From: Sphingomonas jejuensis
GTDB lineage: Bacteria > Pseudomonadota > Alphaproteobacteria > Sphingomonadales > Sphingomonadaceae
DNA: 64,000 nt
NCBI RefSeq assembly: GCF_011927695.1
Contig: NZ_JAATJE010000001.1
Span: forward strand, 1,674,001 to 1,738,000
Reading direction: 5' to 3'
Below are positions 18,319 to 27,740 of the stretch, one piece after another. The notes below the pieces were generated by a model. The model ran no database searches, was not told the DNA's origin, and was given only the letters and a program-made list of their open reading frames with translations. Within the stretch, counting starts at the first letter, position 1. Every line of letters begins with the position of its first letter. The translations under genes and the position numbers were made by a program.

Positions 18319-19650
18319 ATGTCGCCTTCCGACGTTCGATCGGTCAAAGACACCGGCATGACCGCGCCTGCCCCCCGCGTCGATCGCGACTTCGCCCTCC
18401 TGTTCCTGTCGATGATGACGATCGCCGCCGGCAACACCGCGCTGCAGTCGGTGATGCCGGGCATCGGCCGGCGGCTCGGCCTGCCCGACACCGCGATCGC
18501 CGTCGCCTTTTCCGTGTCCGCCCTCTTGTGGGTGGTCGCCGCACCGTTCTGGGCGAAACGGTCGGATCGCCACGGCCGGCGCCGCATGGTGCTCCTTGGC
18601 CTGATCGGCTTTGCACTGTCGTCGATCTTCTGCGCGCTCGCGCTCAGCGCAGGCCTGGCGGGCTGGATCGGGGGAACGGCCACGCTGGCCGCGTTCGTCG
18701 GCGCCCGTCTCATCTACGGCGGCTTCGGCGCGGCAACTCCGCCGGCCGCGCAGGCGATGGTGGCCGAACGCACCGGGCCGGAAGCCCGCACCCGCGCGCT
18801 CAGCCTGCTCGCCTCCGCCTTCGGGCTCGGCACCATCATCGGCCCCGCGCTGGCGCCGCTGTTCGTGCTGCCGCTGGTCGGCCTCGCCGGCCCGGCCTAT
18901 GCCTTTTCGCTGGTTGCGGTGGTCGTCGTTCTCACCGTCGGCTTCGGCCTGTCGCGGGAGGCGTCGTCCGGCTCCGCCCGCGGGTCGGGTGCCGTCACCT
19001 CCTACCCCACCATCGGCGGCCAGCAGACGGGCGCCAGCGTGGTCGCGGCCACCGCGCCCGGCCGCGCCGCCGTCGCCTGGACGGACCGGCGCATCCTTCC
19101 ATGGATGATCGTGGGGCTCACCATGGGGCATGCGCAGGCGATGATCGGCCAGTCGATCGGCTTCCTCATCATCGATCGGCTGGCCCTGCCGGCGGAGGCG
19201 GCGCAGGGATCGATCGGCATCGTGCTCATGGTCGGCGCGGGCGCCGCGCTGCTGGCACAATGGGGCCTCATCCCCCTGCTCGACCTCAGACCGCGCGGTC
19301 TGGTGCTGTGGGGCGCGGTGCTCGCCGCCGCCGGTGCGCTGGCGATCGCGCTGGTCGACGGGCTCCACGCACTCGCGCTGTCCTATGCGCTCGCCTCGAT
19401 CGGCTTCGGCTTTCTTCGTCCCGGCTTCACCGCCGGCGCCTCGCTGGCGGTGGGGGCGGAGGCGCAGGGCTCGGTCGCCGGCCGCACCACCGCGATCAAC
19501 GGCGCCGCCTTCGTGCTTGGCCCGGCGATCGGCGTCGGGCTCTACGAACTGTGGCGGCCGCTCCCTTATCTGGTCGCGACCGCCGCGCTCGTCCTCGTCA
19601 TCGGCTATGCGCTTGCGCAGATTAAGGTGCCTTCGTCCCCCGCGGCGTGA
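18319..19650 (+). CDS. MFS transporter
   Basis: A 443-residue inner-membrane transporter with 12 predicted helices. The loop motif after helix 2, AKRSDRHGRRRMVLLG, is the MFS motif A of drug-proton antiporters, and an ATPPAAQAMVAERT loop follows helix 4. A drug or metabolite exporter is likely; the substrate is unknown. A GGAG eight bases before the ATG at 18319 supports this start over an ATG at 18358. Its 3' end overlaps the convergent AAA ATPase gene by 29 bases. Confidence 0.85.
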   Translation: MSPSDVRSVKDTGMTAPAPRVDRDFALLFLSMMTIAAGNTALQSVMPGIGRRLGLPDTAIAVAFSVSALLWVVAAPFWAKRSDRHGRRRMVLLGLIGFALSSIFCALALSAGLAGWIGGTATLAAFVGARLIYGGFGAATPPAAQAMVAERTGPEARTRALSLLASAFGLGTIIGPALAPLFVLPLVGLAGPAYAFSLVAVVVVLTVGFGLSREASSGSARGSGAVTSYPTIGGQQTGASVVAATAPGRAAVAWTDRRILPWMIVGLTMGHAQAMIGQSIGFLIIDRLALPAEAAQGSIGIVLMVGAGAALLAQWGLIPLLDLRPRGLVLWGAVLAAAGALAIALVDGLHALALSYALASIGFGFLRPGFTAGASLAVGAEAQGSVAGRTTAINGAAFVLGPAIGVGLYELWRPLPYLVATAALVLVIGYALAQIKVPSSPAA

Positions 19651-21919
19651 GCATGCCCGGCGCGATGAACCCGATCGGGTCCAGCCCGCGCGCATCCTGC
19701 TTCAGCTTGGCGGCGATCTGCTCGTAATCGCGCTCGATCTCCGGCGTCACCGACGGCCGCGTCTCCTCCAGCGCATGTTCGAAATGCGCCATCGTCACCG
19801 CCTGGGTGGAAAGGGACTGACGCAGCGCGAACAGTCCCGCCCGCCGCACCAGATCCTCCAGGTCGGCACCCGTGAAGCGGTCGGTGCGTGCCGCCAGGCT
19901 GTCCAGGTCGACATCGTCGGCCAGCGGCATGCGCCCGGTGTGGATGCCCAGGATCCGGCGACGCCCGCCCTGGTCGGGAACGGAGACATAGACCAGCTCG
20001 TCGAACCGCCCGGGCCGGAGCAGCGCCGGATCGATCAGGTTGGGCCGGTTGGTCGCCCCGATCACCACCACGGACTGCAATTCCTCCAGCCCGTCCATCT
20101 CCGCCAGGATCGTGTTCACGACCCGCTCGGTCACCTGCGGCTCGCCCATGCCACCGCCACGCGCGGGCACCAGCGAATCGAGCTCGTCGATGAAGATCAC
20201 CGTCGGCGCCACCTGCCGCGCGCGGGCGAACAGGCGGGCGATCTGCTGCTCGCTCTCGCCATACCATTTGGACAGGAGATCGCTTGATTTGGTGGCGATG
20301 AAGTTCGCTTCCGCCTCGCGCGCCACTGCCTTCGCCAGCAACGTCTTGCCGGTGCCGGGCGGGCCATAGAGCAGGAAGCCCTTGGCCGGCCGGATGCCGA
20401 GCCGGCGAAACGCGTCCGGATCCTTCAGCGGCAGCTCGACGCCCTCGCGCAGACGATCGCGCGCCGCATCCAGGCCGCCGACATCCTCCCAGCGGACGGT
20501 CGGCGCCTGCACCATCACCTCGCGCATGGCCGACGGCTGCACCCGCTTCAGCGCTTCCACGAAGTCGCTCCGCGTGACGCTCAAGGTCTCCAGCACCTCG
20601 GGCGGGATCGTGCGCTCGTCCAGGTTCAGCTTTGGCATGATCCGCCGCACCGCCTCGATCGCCGCCTCGCGGGTCAATGCGGCCATGTCGGCTCCCACAA
20701 AGCCGAAGGTCGTGCGCGACAGCTCCTTCAGGTCGACATCGGGCGCCAGCGGCATGCCGCGCGTGTGGATGCCCAGGATCTCGCGTCGCCCCCGCTCGTC
20801 CGGCACGCCGATCACGATCTCGCGGTCGAACCGGCCGGGCCGGCGCAACGCCTCGTCGATCGCTTCCGGCCGGTTGGTCGCCGCAATCACCACCAGGTTG
20901 GCGCGCGCCTCCAGGCCGTCCATCAGCGTCAGCAGCTGGGCGACCAGCCGCTTTTCGGCTTCGCCCGACACCTGCCCGCGCTTGGGTGCGATCGAATCGA
21001 TCTCGTCGATGAACACGATGGACGGCGCGTTCGCCGTCGCCTGCTCGAACACTTCGCGCAAAGCGCGCTCGGACTCGCCATAGGCGGACCCCATGATCTC
21101 GGGGCCGTTGATCAGAAAGAATTCGGCATCAGACTCGTTCGCCACCGCGCGCGCCAGCCGCGTCTTGCCGGTGCCGGGCGGCCCGTGCAGCAGCACGCCC
21201 TTGGGCGGGTCGACGCCCAGGCGCTGGAACAGCTCGGGATAGCGCAGCGGCAGCTCCACCATCTCGCGCAGCTGGTCGATGGTGCTGCCCAGACCGCCGA
21301 TATCGTCATAGGTCACGTCCGCGCGCCGAGCGGTGGTTGGCTCCTCATATTCGGCGCGCAGCTCGACCTCGGTGGTCTCGTCGATGTGGACGATGCCCTT
21401 GGGCGTCGTCGACACGACCGCCAGCCTGATCTCCTGCAGGGCATAGGCCGGCGCGTTCAGCATTCGCTGCAGCTGCGGGGGCAGGTTGCCCTGTTCCACC
21501 TGCCGCTGGCCGGCGGTCGCCACCACGTCGCCGGCCGTCAGCGGCCGTCCCGAAAAACTCCGCTTCAGTGCAGCGCTCGATCCTTGCAGGCGCAGGTTCT
21601 GCTGCGCCGGCGCGAAGATCACCCGCGTCGCCGCCTTGGATTCGGCACGCCGCAGCTCCACGAAGTCGCCGGATCCCACGCCGGCATTGGCGCGCTGCAG
21701 GCCATCCAGCCGGATAACCTCAATGCCCTCGTCCTCGGGATATGGCAGCACAGCGCGCGCGGGGGTGGACCGCTTGCCGACGATCTCGACGACATCGCCT
21801 TCCTGCAGGCCCAGCGCGGACATCCGCTCGCGGGGCAGCCGGGCCAGACCACGTCCGCTGTCCTCCGCGCGGGCATTCGCCACCTGGATCCGCTCGATCT
21901 TGCTTTCCGCGTCGGCCAT
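19622..21919 (-). CDS. CDC48/p97-type AAA+ ATPase
   Basis: Hexameric unfoldase with the full VCP/Cdc48 layout in 765 residues. The N domain (1-190) is followed by D1 with Walker A GPPGTGKT (246-253) and Walker B FIDEID (303-308), then D2 with Walker A (518-525) and Walker B FIDELD (575-580). Both AAA domains keep their catalytic glutamates, so both should hydrolyse ATP. In archaea and eukaryotes it extracts and unfolds proteins, often ubiquitin-tagged; the bacterial substrates are not defined. The ATG at 21919 is the family start; a terminator hairpin lies 66 bases upstream. Confidence 0.9.
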   Translation of the reverse strand: MADAESKIERIQVANARAEDSGRGLARLPRERMSALGLQEGDVVEIVGKRSTPARAVLPYPEDEGIEVIRLDGLQRANAGVGSGDFVELRRAESKAATRVIFAPAQQNLRLQGSSAALKRSFSGRPLTAGDVVATAGQRQVEQGNLPPQLQRMLNAPAYALQEIRLAVVSTTPKGIVHIDETTEVELRAEYEEPTTARRADVTYDDIGGLGSTIDQLREMVELPLRYPELFQRLGVDPPKGVLLHGPPGTGKTRLARAVANESDAEFFLINGPEIMGSAYGESERALREVFEQATANAPSIVFIDEIDSIAPKRGQVSGEAEKRLVAQLLTLMDGLEARANLVVIAATNRPEAIDEALRRPGRFDREIVIGVPDERGRREILGIHTRGMPLAPDVDLKELSRTTFGFVGADMAALTREAAIEAVRRIMPKLNLDERTIPPEVLETLSVTRSDFVEALKRVQPSAMREVMVQAPTVRWEDVGGLDAARDRLREGVELPLKDPDAFRRLGIRPAKGFLLYGPPGTGKTLLAKAVAREAEANFIATKSSDLLSKWYGESEQQIARLFARARQVAPTVIFIDELDSLVPARGGGMGEPQVTERVVNTILAEMDGLEELQSVVVIGATNRPNLIDPALLRPGRFDELVYVSVPDQGGRRRILGIHTGRMPLADDVDLDSLAARTDRFTGADLEDLVRRAGLFALRQSLSTQAVTMAHFEHALEETRPSVTPEIERDYEQIAAKLKQDARGLDPIGFIAPGMLTPRGTKAP

Positions 21920-21984
21920 CAACCTCGTCCCGTTGTTCGCAAGGAAGAATGGGAAGCGGGGGCCGCGGTTGCCAAGAGGGCAAG

Positions 21985-22016
21985 AAAAAAGGGCCGGCCC
22001 CGAAGGACCGACCCTT
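21985..22016 (-). terminator. Strong intrinsic terminator on the minus strand, upstream of the AAA ATPase gene
   Basis: Read on the minus strand, a 12-base stem (22016-22005 with 22000-21989) closes on a UUCG tetraloop and ends in a run of six U (21990-21985). The stem is fully paired with two G-U wobbles; on the plus strand the same positions would be A-C mismatches, so the minus strand is the functional one. No protein gene on that strand ends here. Confidence 0.8.
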
Positions 22017-22100
22017 GAAAGTTTAGGAGAGGATGCCTGAAAGGCCCGTTCCTTTTGCAGTGCAGCGTTAACGTTCGCAAGTGCGAAAGCGATAAGCCGC
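21985..22100 (-). ncRNA. Candidate small RNA (or attenuated leader of the AAA ATPase gene)
   Basis: The terminator at 21985-22016 needs a transcript. About 90-110 bases upstream on the minus strand a TTGCAC box (about 22120-22115), 16 bases and a TATCGC box could form a promoter. The RNA between would carry a short hairpin, a single-stranded pyrimidine stretch with TCCTCTCC that resembles an anti-Shine-Dalgarno, and the terminator. This is the usual layout of a trans-acting sRNA; a 5' leader that ends transcription before the ATPase gene is the alternative. The 5' end is a guess. Confidence 0.5.
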
Positions 22101-22173
22101 ATTGCGATTCGTGCAACGATCGGGTCATAGTGACGCAACACGCCCGCACGACAGCAAGGAGACCTGTTCCGGC

Positions 22174-23049
22174 ATGCGCAGGCTGCCTCCATTGACCGCG
22201 ATCGAGGCCTTTGTGCAGGTCGCCCGCACCGGCTCGATCAAGGCCGCCGCGGACGAGCTCGCGCTCTCGTCACCCGCGCTTAGCCGCCGTGTTCAGGCGC
22301 TGGAACGCTTCGCCGGGCGCCAGCTTCTCAATCGCACGCACAGCGGTGTGCGGCCCAATGCCGATGGTGAACGCTTCCTCGCCAGCATCGTCCCGGCGCT
22401 GGACGCCATGTCTGATGCGATCACCGATCTGACCGGAAACAGCGATGAAATGCGGCTGCGTTTGGGCGTGCTGCCCTTGTTCGCATCGCAGCAATTGTTG
22501 CCCCGGCTGCCGAGTCTTCGGCATCGCCACCCGACCCTCCACCTCGATGTGGACACGGGCGGCCACGGGCTCGTCCGTCTCGGCGACACGCTTGATGTCG
22601 CGATCACGCTCGACCGCTCGATCGATCCCGCGCTCTACGCGCGGCGAATCAACACCGACATCATCTACCCGATTGCCTCGCGCCGGCTGACCGAAGGACG
22701 CGATGCGCTCCGGCAGCCGACCGATCTCGCGCGCGCAACCGTGCTGCTGCACCGGGACATGGGCGACACGCTTCCGACCTTCCTTCACCATCTCGGCCTA
22801 GATGATCTGGAGCCGCTCGCCATCGACCATTTCGACTCAGGTCAGTTGATGCTGGAGGCTGCGGCAGAAGGTCTTGGCGTCGCGTTCATGCACGAAAGCC
22901 ATTTCCTCGCGGCGCGCGACGATCGGCTCGTGCGGCTCTTCGACGTGCGGGTGGAAAGCCCTTACAGCTATTGGTTCGCGTGCCGGCCGCGCGCGCTCGA
23001 CGCGCGCCCCGTGCGGCTCTTCCACGACTGGCTGTTCGAAGACAGGTGA
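22174..23049 (+). CDS. LysR family transcriptional regulator
   Basis: A 291-residue regulator. The N-terminal winged helix-turn-helix (about 4-62) reads LTAIEAFVQVARTGSIKAAA and LSRRVQALE; a LysR-type effector domain follows. The sequence style (RxLPPLTAIEAF, later SGQLMLEAAAEGLGVAF) is close to GcvA/TrpI-like regulators. The target is not clear: no obvious catabolic gene is divergent from it, since the region upstream carries the minus-strand terminator and ATPase gene. Start chosen at MRRLPPLT with AAGGAG 12 bases ahead. Confidence 0.9.
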   Translation: MRRLPPLTAIEAFVQVARTGSIKAAADELALSSPALSRRVQALERFAGRQLLNRTHSGVRPNADGERFLASIVPALDAMSDAITDLTGNSDEMRLRLGVLPLFASQQLLPRLPSLRHRHPTLHLDVDTGGHGLVRLGDTLDVAITLDRSIDPALYARRINTDIIYPIASRRLTEGRDALRQPTDLARATVLLHRDMGDTLPTFLHHLGLDDLEPLAIDHFDSGQLMLEAAAEGLGVAFMHESHFLAARDDRLVRLFDVRVESPYSYWFACRPRALDARPVRLFHDWLFEDR

Positions 23050-23095
23050 ACCCGCCGCCCCGGCGGCAACGGCCGGCCGGGGCGGCGGCCCGAAA

Positions 23096-23545
23096 TCAGG
23101 CGACCGTGGCCTTCACGATCTTGCCGGGGCTGCGCGGCGGCTCGCCCTTCGGCAGCGCGTCGACATGCTCCATGCCGGACTCAACCTGGCCCCAGACGGT
23201 ATACTGGTTGTCCAGGAAGCGGGCATCGTCGAAGCAGATGAAGAACTGGCTGTTCGCGCTGTTCGGCGCCGACGTGCGCGCCATGGAACAGGTGCCGCGC
23301 ACATGCGGCTCCTTCGAGAACTCGGCCTTCAGGTCCGGCTTCTTGCTGCCGCCGGTGCCGGTGCCCGTCGGGTCGCCGCCCTGCGCCATGAAGCCGTCGA
23401 TCACGCGGTGGAACACCACGCCGTCGTAGAAACCCTCGTTCGCCAGCTCGGTGATGCGCTCGACATGGCCGGGGGCGAGGTCGGGGCGCAGGCGGATCAC
23501 GACGTCGCCGCCATTGTCCAGGGTGAAGGTGAGCGTGTCGGCCAC
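23096..23545 (-). CDS. Cyclophilin-type peptidyl-prolyl cis-trans isomerase
   Basis: A 149-residue single-domain cyclophilin that speeds proline isomerisation during folding. Family motifs are FHRVIDGFMAQGGDP, SMARTSAPNSANSQFFI and the C-terminal Trp in TVWGQVESGM. There is no signal peptide in the preferred frame, so it is cytosolic (PpiB-like). A GTG at 23545 with GGAG eight bases ahead was chosen; upstream ATGs would add a tail unlike the family. Confidence 0.9.
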   Translation of the reverse strand: MADTLTFTLDNGGDVVIRLRPDLAPGHVERITELANEGFYDGVVFHRVIDGFMAQGGDPTGTGTGGSKKPDLKAEFSKEPHVRGTCSMARTSAPNSANSQFFICFDDARFLDNQYTVWGQVESGMEHVDALPKGEPPRSPGKIVKATVA

Positions 23546-23669
23546 GATGGCAACTCCATGCGTTGGGTGTGGGAAGCGCCGCATATAGGCCCTTCGCCGG
23601 TCTTTCCCACTTTTCATCGATCCCCAGGCTCACTAGCCCCGGCGGGAGACCTGCGCGGGAGCCCATGCC

Positions 23670-25067
23670 ATGACCGACACCGACAGCCCGGTCGACGCCC
23701 GCCCCGACACCAACCTCGACGAGGACGACCGGCTGAAGCCCGCCTTTGTCCGCGCCGTCATCGACGCGGTGGAGCGCGAGGATAGCGAGGCTGTCCGCCT
23801 GCTCGTCGCCGCCCTCCACACCGCCGACATCGCCGACCTGATCGAACAGGTCCCGGGCGAGATCCGCCATGATCTCGCCGGCGCGCTCGGCGACCGCCTC
23901 GACGGCGACGTCATCGCGGAGCTGAACGACTGGGTCCGCGACGAGCTGATGGAGGTGCTCGGCCCCGTCCAGGTCGCCGACATCGCCGGCACCATGGACA
24001 CCGACGACGCGGTCGCGATGATCGAGGAGCTCGACGACAGCGACCAGCAGGCGGTGCTCGACGCGCTCGATCCCGACGACCGCGCCGCCATCGAGACCGC
24101 GCTTTCCTATCCGGAGGAATCTGCCGGCCGCCTCATGCAGCGCGAGCTGATCGCGGTGCCGCAGCACTGGACGGTCGGCGACGTCATCGACTGGCTCCGC
24201 CGCGACGAGGAGCTGACGACCGATTTCTGGGAAATCTTCGTCGTCGATCACCGCCACCATCCGATCGGCACCTGCCAGCTCAGCTGGATCCTGCGCACCC
24301 CGCGCGACATCGCGATCGAGGACGTGATGCAGCGCGAACAGACGCTCATCCCCGTCGACATGGACCAGGAGGAGGTCGCGCTCCGCTTCCAGAAATACGG
24401 CCTCATCTCCGCCGCGGTCGTGGACAGCAGCGGCCGGCTGGCCGGCATGATCACCGTCGACGACGTCCTGCACATCGTCCAGGAGGAAGCGGGCGAGGAC
24501 GCGCTGCTGCTGTCGGGCGCGGGCGACGGCGACATCAACGAGCCGCTTCGCGAAAGCTACAAGGCGCGCGTCCGCTGGCTGATCGCCAATCTCGGCACAG
24601 CGCTGGTCGCGTCCTTCATCATCTCGCGCTTCGAGGACGCGATCGCCACCATGGCGACGCTTGCCGTGCTGATGCCGATCGTCGCCTCGCTCGGCGGCAA
24701 TGCCGGCACGCAGACGATGGCGGTGGCCGTGCGCGCGCTCGCCACCAACCAGCTCACCCGCTCCAACAGCCTGCGCACCATCCGGCGTGAAATCGCGCTG
24801 GCGCTGCTCAACGGCGGCACCGTCGCCGTGCTCATCGGCATCGGCACCGGCGTCGTGTTCGGCAATCCCCGGCTCGGCGGGGTGATCGCCACCGCCATGA
24901 TCGTGAACATCCTGATCGCGGGGCTGGCCGGCGTGCTCGTCCCGCTCACCCTCGAACGGCTCGATCAGGATCCCGCGGTCGCGTCGTCGGTGTTCGTGAC
25001 GATGATCACCGACTCCATCGGCTTTCTCGCTTTTCTCGGGCTCGCGGTCGCATCCGGCCTCGTCTGA
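23670..25067 (+). CDS. mgtE: Magnesium transporter MgtE
   Basis: Mg2+ channel/transporter, 465 residues. An N-terminal superhelical domain (about 20-140) is followed by paired CBS domains (145-275), which in this family sense cytosolic Mg2+, and five transmembrane helices (about 305-465). Signature stretches are LMPIVASLGGNAGTQT and the plug-helix region LRESYKARVRWL. Divergent from the cyclophilin gene with a 124-base gap; no riboswitch was recognised there. Confidence 0.93.
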   Translation: MTDTDSPVDARPDTNLDEDDRLKPAFVRAVIDAVEREDSEAVRLLVAALHTADIADLIEQVPGEIRHDLAGALGDRLDGDVIAELNDWVRDELMEVLGPVQVADIAGTMDTDDAVAMIEELDDSDQQAVLDALDPDDRAAIETALSYPEESAGRLMQRELIAVPQHWTVGDVIDWLRRDEELTTDFWEIFVVDHRHHPIGTCQLSWILRTPRDIAIEDVMQREQTLIPVDMDQEEVALRFQKYGLISAAVVDSSGRLAGMITVDDVLHIVQEEAGEDALLLSGAGDGDINEPLRESYKARVRWLIANLGTALVASFIISRFEDAIATMATLAVLMPIVASLGGNAGTQTMAVAVRALATNQLTRSNSLRTIRREIALALLNGGTVAVLIGIGTGVVFGNPRLGGVIATAMIVNILIAGLAGVLVPLTLERLDQDPAVASSVFVTMITDSIGFLAFLGLAVASGLV

Positions 25068-25108
25068 GGCTTGCTTGATCGCACGGGCCCAAGCGCCACA
25101 TGGGGGTC

Positions 25109-25513
25109 ATGCCCCTTCATCTCAGCAAGGTCGCCGTCGGCTGCGCCAGCCTCGACCTGCTTGTCGAGCGCATGGCCGCCCGCAGCGACGGCACCGCGGC
25201 CGAAATCACCACCCGCTTCCGCCCGACCCGCCATCAGGAGATCGACGCGGACAGCTCGCTCTACTGGATCATCAAGCATCGCTTGGTCGCGCGCCAGCCG
25301 ATCCTGGGTTTTCGCGAGCTGGAGGGGGAGCGCCGCTGGGCGATCCGCCTGGACCCGCTGGTCATCCCCGTCCGCCAGCGCGCCAAGCGCGTGCACCAGG
25401 GCTGGCGCTACCTCGATCCCGCCGACGCACCGGAGGATCTCGTCTCGGGTGAGGGCGCAGTCGCGCTCCCACCCGCGCTTGCGGCAGAACTCCTCGATCT
25501 CGCCCTGATCTGA
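25109..25513 (+). CDS. DUF1489 family protein
   Basis: A 134-residue alphaproteobacterial protein of unknown function. It has the family pattern MPLHLSKVAVGCASL at the start, the central SLYWIIKHRLVARQPILGF and RVHQGWRYL. No catalytic residues or membrane segments are evident. It follows mgtE by about 40 bases and may share its transcript. An ATG nine bases upstream is an alternative start. Confidence 0.85.
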   Translation: MPLHLSKVAVGCASLDLLVERMAARSDGTAAEITTRFRPTRHQEIDADSSLYWIIKHRLVARQPILGFRELEGERRWAIRLDPLVIPVRQRAKRVHQGWRYLDPADAPEDLVSGEGAVALPPALAAELLDLALI

Positions 25514-25520
25514 CCGGCCG

Positions 25521-26192
25521 TCAGCGGCCGCAGCGCACCGCGCCCGCACCGCGCTGCGTCACCGAACAGCGCGGATTGCCCGTCACCGTCACCGCACCGG
25601 ATCCTTCCGCGCTGATCCGGGCGTCCTGCCGGGCCGCCGCGCGGATCTCGCCGTCGCCCTGCGCGGCGATCGTCAGCCGCTCGGTCTGCAGGCGCACCGC
25701 ATCGACGGCGGCGCTCCCCTGCGCGGCGATGATCGCGGTGGTGGCCGTGCCCGCCGCCGACACCCGCGCGCTTCCCGTCGCCGACAGGTCGAGCCGGTCG
25801 ACGCGCATCTGGCCGACCTCCAGCCGCGACGCGCCTTCCGCCGACAGCCGCACCCTGTCCCCGCGGACGCGGTCGACCCGCAGCGTCGCAGGGCCGGCGA
25901 GCTGCACGCCCGCCACGTCGCCGGTGGTGATCGCCAGCGTCACCGGCGCATCGCCGGTCGCCGTCACCACCAACAGCCGGCCGTCCACCCGCGCAACCAT
26001 GTCCTGCAACGCCCGCCCGTCCCCGGTCGCGCGGATGGAGGTGCCGCGCCCGGACGCCACCGTCGCGGTCACCGGTCCCGACAGGCGGATACGGTCGAAC
26101 CCGGGCAGCGCCAGCCGCCGCTCCTCCGCCTGCGCCGGTGCCGCTGCGGCGACCAGCATCAGCGCGGCCGCCGCGGCGGCGTTCAGCCGCAT
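25521..26192 (-). CDS. GIN domain-containing (DUF2807) secreted protein
   Basis: A 223-residue protein with a signal peptide (MRLNAAAAAALMLVAAAAPAQA) and one DUF2807 GIN domain, a right-handed beta-helix-like repeat. Repeating alternation of GSA/AEGAS-type turns is clear in the C-terminal half. A cysteine pair (RCSV and VRCGR) near the C-terminus may form a disulfide. The function is unknown, probably an adhesive or envelope protein. It overlaps the end of its paralog at 26183 by ten bases, so the two are co-translated. Confidence 0.8.
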   Translation of the reverse strand: MRLNAAAAAALMLVAAAAPAQAEERRLALPGFDRIRLSGPVTATVASGRGTSIRATGDGRALQDMVARVDGRLLVVTATGDAPVTLAITTGDVAGVQLAGPATLRVDRVRGDRVRLSAEGASRLEVGQMRVDRLDLSATGSARVSAAGTATTAIIAAQGSAAVDAVRLQTERLTIAAQGDGEIRAAARQDARISAEGSGAVTVTGNPRCSVTQRGAGAVRCGR

Positions 26193-26926
26193 GTCACGTC
26201 ACCCACGCCTGCGCGCGAAATGGTGCACTCCGTCTGCCCCGTCACCGTGATGTCGCCCACCCCCATCGATGACAGGTTGGCCGGTCCGTTGACGGTCAGC
26301 GACACGTCGCCCGCGCCCATGGTGGACACCTCCGCGCGCGACGCCACCAGCGCGGCCGCATCCACGTCGCCCGCGCCGGCAATGGTGATGTTGGCGGCCT
26401 CGGCCGTCCCGCTCAGCGTCATGCTGCCCGCGCCCGCGATGCTGGCCGTCAGCCGGCCGACCTCGAGCGTCCCTGTCCGGATGTCGCCCGCGCCGGCGAT
26501 GCCGAGCGTCAGGTCGTTGCCGCGCACGGCATCGATGCTGATGTCGCCCGCGCCCGCGATGTTCGCCGCCAGCAGCCGCGGCAGGGTTACGGTGATGGTG
26601 GCCTCGCCCTGGCTGGTCCCCTGGCGCCGGCCGACCACCAGCGTGTTGCCGTCGCGGCGGATGCGCAGCGCCTCCAGCGCGCTGGCATCGCCCGTCGCGC
26701 GCACCGAATAGGCGGGCCCGACGCGCAGCACGATGTTGTCCGGCCCGCGCAGCGAAACCGTGTCGAACGCGGCGACGTCGAACCGTCGCCCGTCGCCGTC
26801 GGCAACACCGGTCACGGCCGCGCCCGCCTCGTTGCCGGCGGGCTGCGCAACGTTGGCGTTCTCGCTGGATGCCGCTTCACCGCAGGCCACCAGCAGGAAG
26901 GCCGCTCCGATCAGGAAATGTCGCAT
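26183..26926 (-). CDS. GIN domain-containing (DUF2807) lipoprotein
   Basis: A 247-residue putative lipoprotein: the lipobox LVAC places the lipidated cysteine at about residue 15. The mature part has a low-complexity linker, then a DUF2807 domain with regular AGAGD/IAGAG turns spaced about 19 residues, typical of a parallel beta-helix. AAGGAG six bases before the ATG at 26926 fixes the start. With its shorter paralog downstream it forms a two-gene operon; the role in the envelope is unknown. Confidence 0.82.
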   Translation of the reverse strand: MRHFLIGAAFLLVACGEAASSENANVAQPAGNEAGAAVTGVADGDGRRFDVAAFDTVSLRGPDNIVLRVGPAYSVRATGDASALEALRIRRDGNTLVVGRRQGTSQGEATITVTLPRLLAANIAGAGDISIDAVRGNDLTLGIAGAGDIRTGTLEVGRLTASIAGAGSMTLSGTAEAANITIAGAGDVDAAALVASRAEVSTMGAGDVSLTVNGPANLSSMGVGDITVTGQTECTISRAGVGDVTCG

Positions 26927-27030
26927 GCCACTCTCCTTCATTGGGCGAAGGGGTAGCCGGATCGCGCCACCACGGGCAAGCGACGCTGGTCGATGGGGGC
27001 CGCGTCCGGTCGAACGCGGCCCGATCGCGG

Positions 27031-27564
27031 TCAGTCGGCGACCTTTTCCTTGTTGTAGATGGCCGCCGCCTTGTTCAGGATCTCGAGCAGCTTGGCGTGA
27101 GCGCTCTTCTCGTCGATCTGCTCCATCGCGGCGAGCTCGCGGGCAAGCCGGCTGGCCGCACCCTCGAAGATCTGCCGCTCGGAATAGCTCTGCTCGGGCT
27201 GGTCGTCGGCACGGAACAGGTCGCGCACGACTTCGGCGATCGACACCAGGTCGCCCGAATTGATCTTCGCCTCATATTCCTGCGCACGGCGCGACCACAT
27301 GGTGCGCTTCACCCGCGGCTTGCCTTCCAGCGTCTGCAGCGCCTCGCGCAGCGTCTTGTCCGACGACAGCTTGCGCATGCCCACGCTCTCCGCCTTGTTG
27401 GTCGGCACGCGCAGCGTCATGCGCTCCTTTTCGAAACGCAGGACGTAGAGTTCCAGGTTGATGCCCGCGATCTGCTGTTGCTGCAGTTCCACGACGCGAC
27501 CCACACCATGCTTCGGATAGACGACGTAATCACCCACGTCGAAGCTTAGCGCCTTCGCAGCCAT
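27031..27564 (-). CDS. carD: CarD family transcriptional regulator
   Basis: RNA-polymerase-binding regulator, 177 residues. The N-terminal Tudor-like RNAP-interaction domain (about 8-65) contains GDYVVYPKHGVGRVV; the C-terminal helical domain has MWSRRAQEYEAKINSGD with the tryptophan that contacts promoter DNA in CarD proteins. It stabilises open complexes, notably at rRNA promoters. It is downstream of fdxA on the same strand but with a 176-base gap, so it probably has its own promoter. Confidence 0.92.
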   Translation of the reverse strand: MAAKALSFDVGDYVVYPKHGVGRVVELQQQQIAGINLELYVLRFEKERMTLRVPTNKAESVGMRKLSSDKTLREALQTLEGKPRVKRTMWSRRAQEYEAKINSGDLVSIAEVVRDLFRADDQPEQSYSERQIFEGAASRLARELAAMEQIDEKSAHAKLLEILNKAAAIYNKEKVAD

Positions 27565-27740
27565 TCAATCAGCCTTTCAGTTTGTGACGCGTACCCGGCC
27601 TTCCCGCATTGGGGGGAGTTGGGAAGCGGACGCTCTCACAGGACGACCCGATTTGGGCGCAGCCGGGGCGGCCACGCCAAATGTGACAGCTCCTTAACAT
27701 ATTTGGGACGAAAACGCCAAACGTTCCTGCGCCTCGTCGA

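Noticed and set aside
18241-19695. Minus-strand frame antisense to the MFS gene
   Set aside because: Very high Arg/Glu/Asp content with no homology; the MFS gene on the other strand is convincing.
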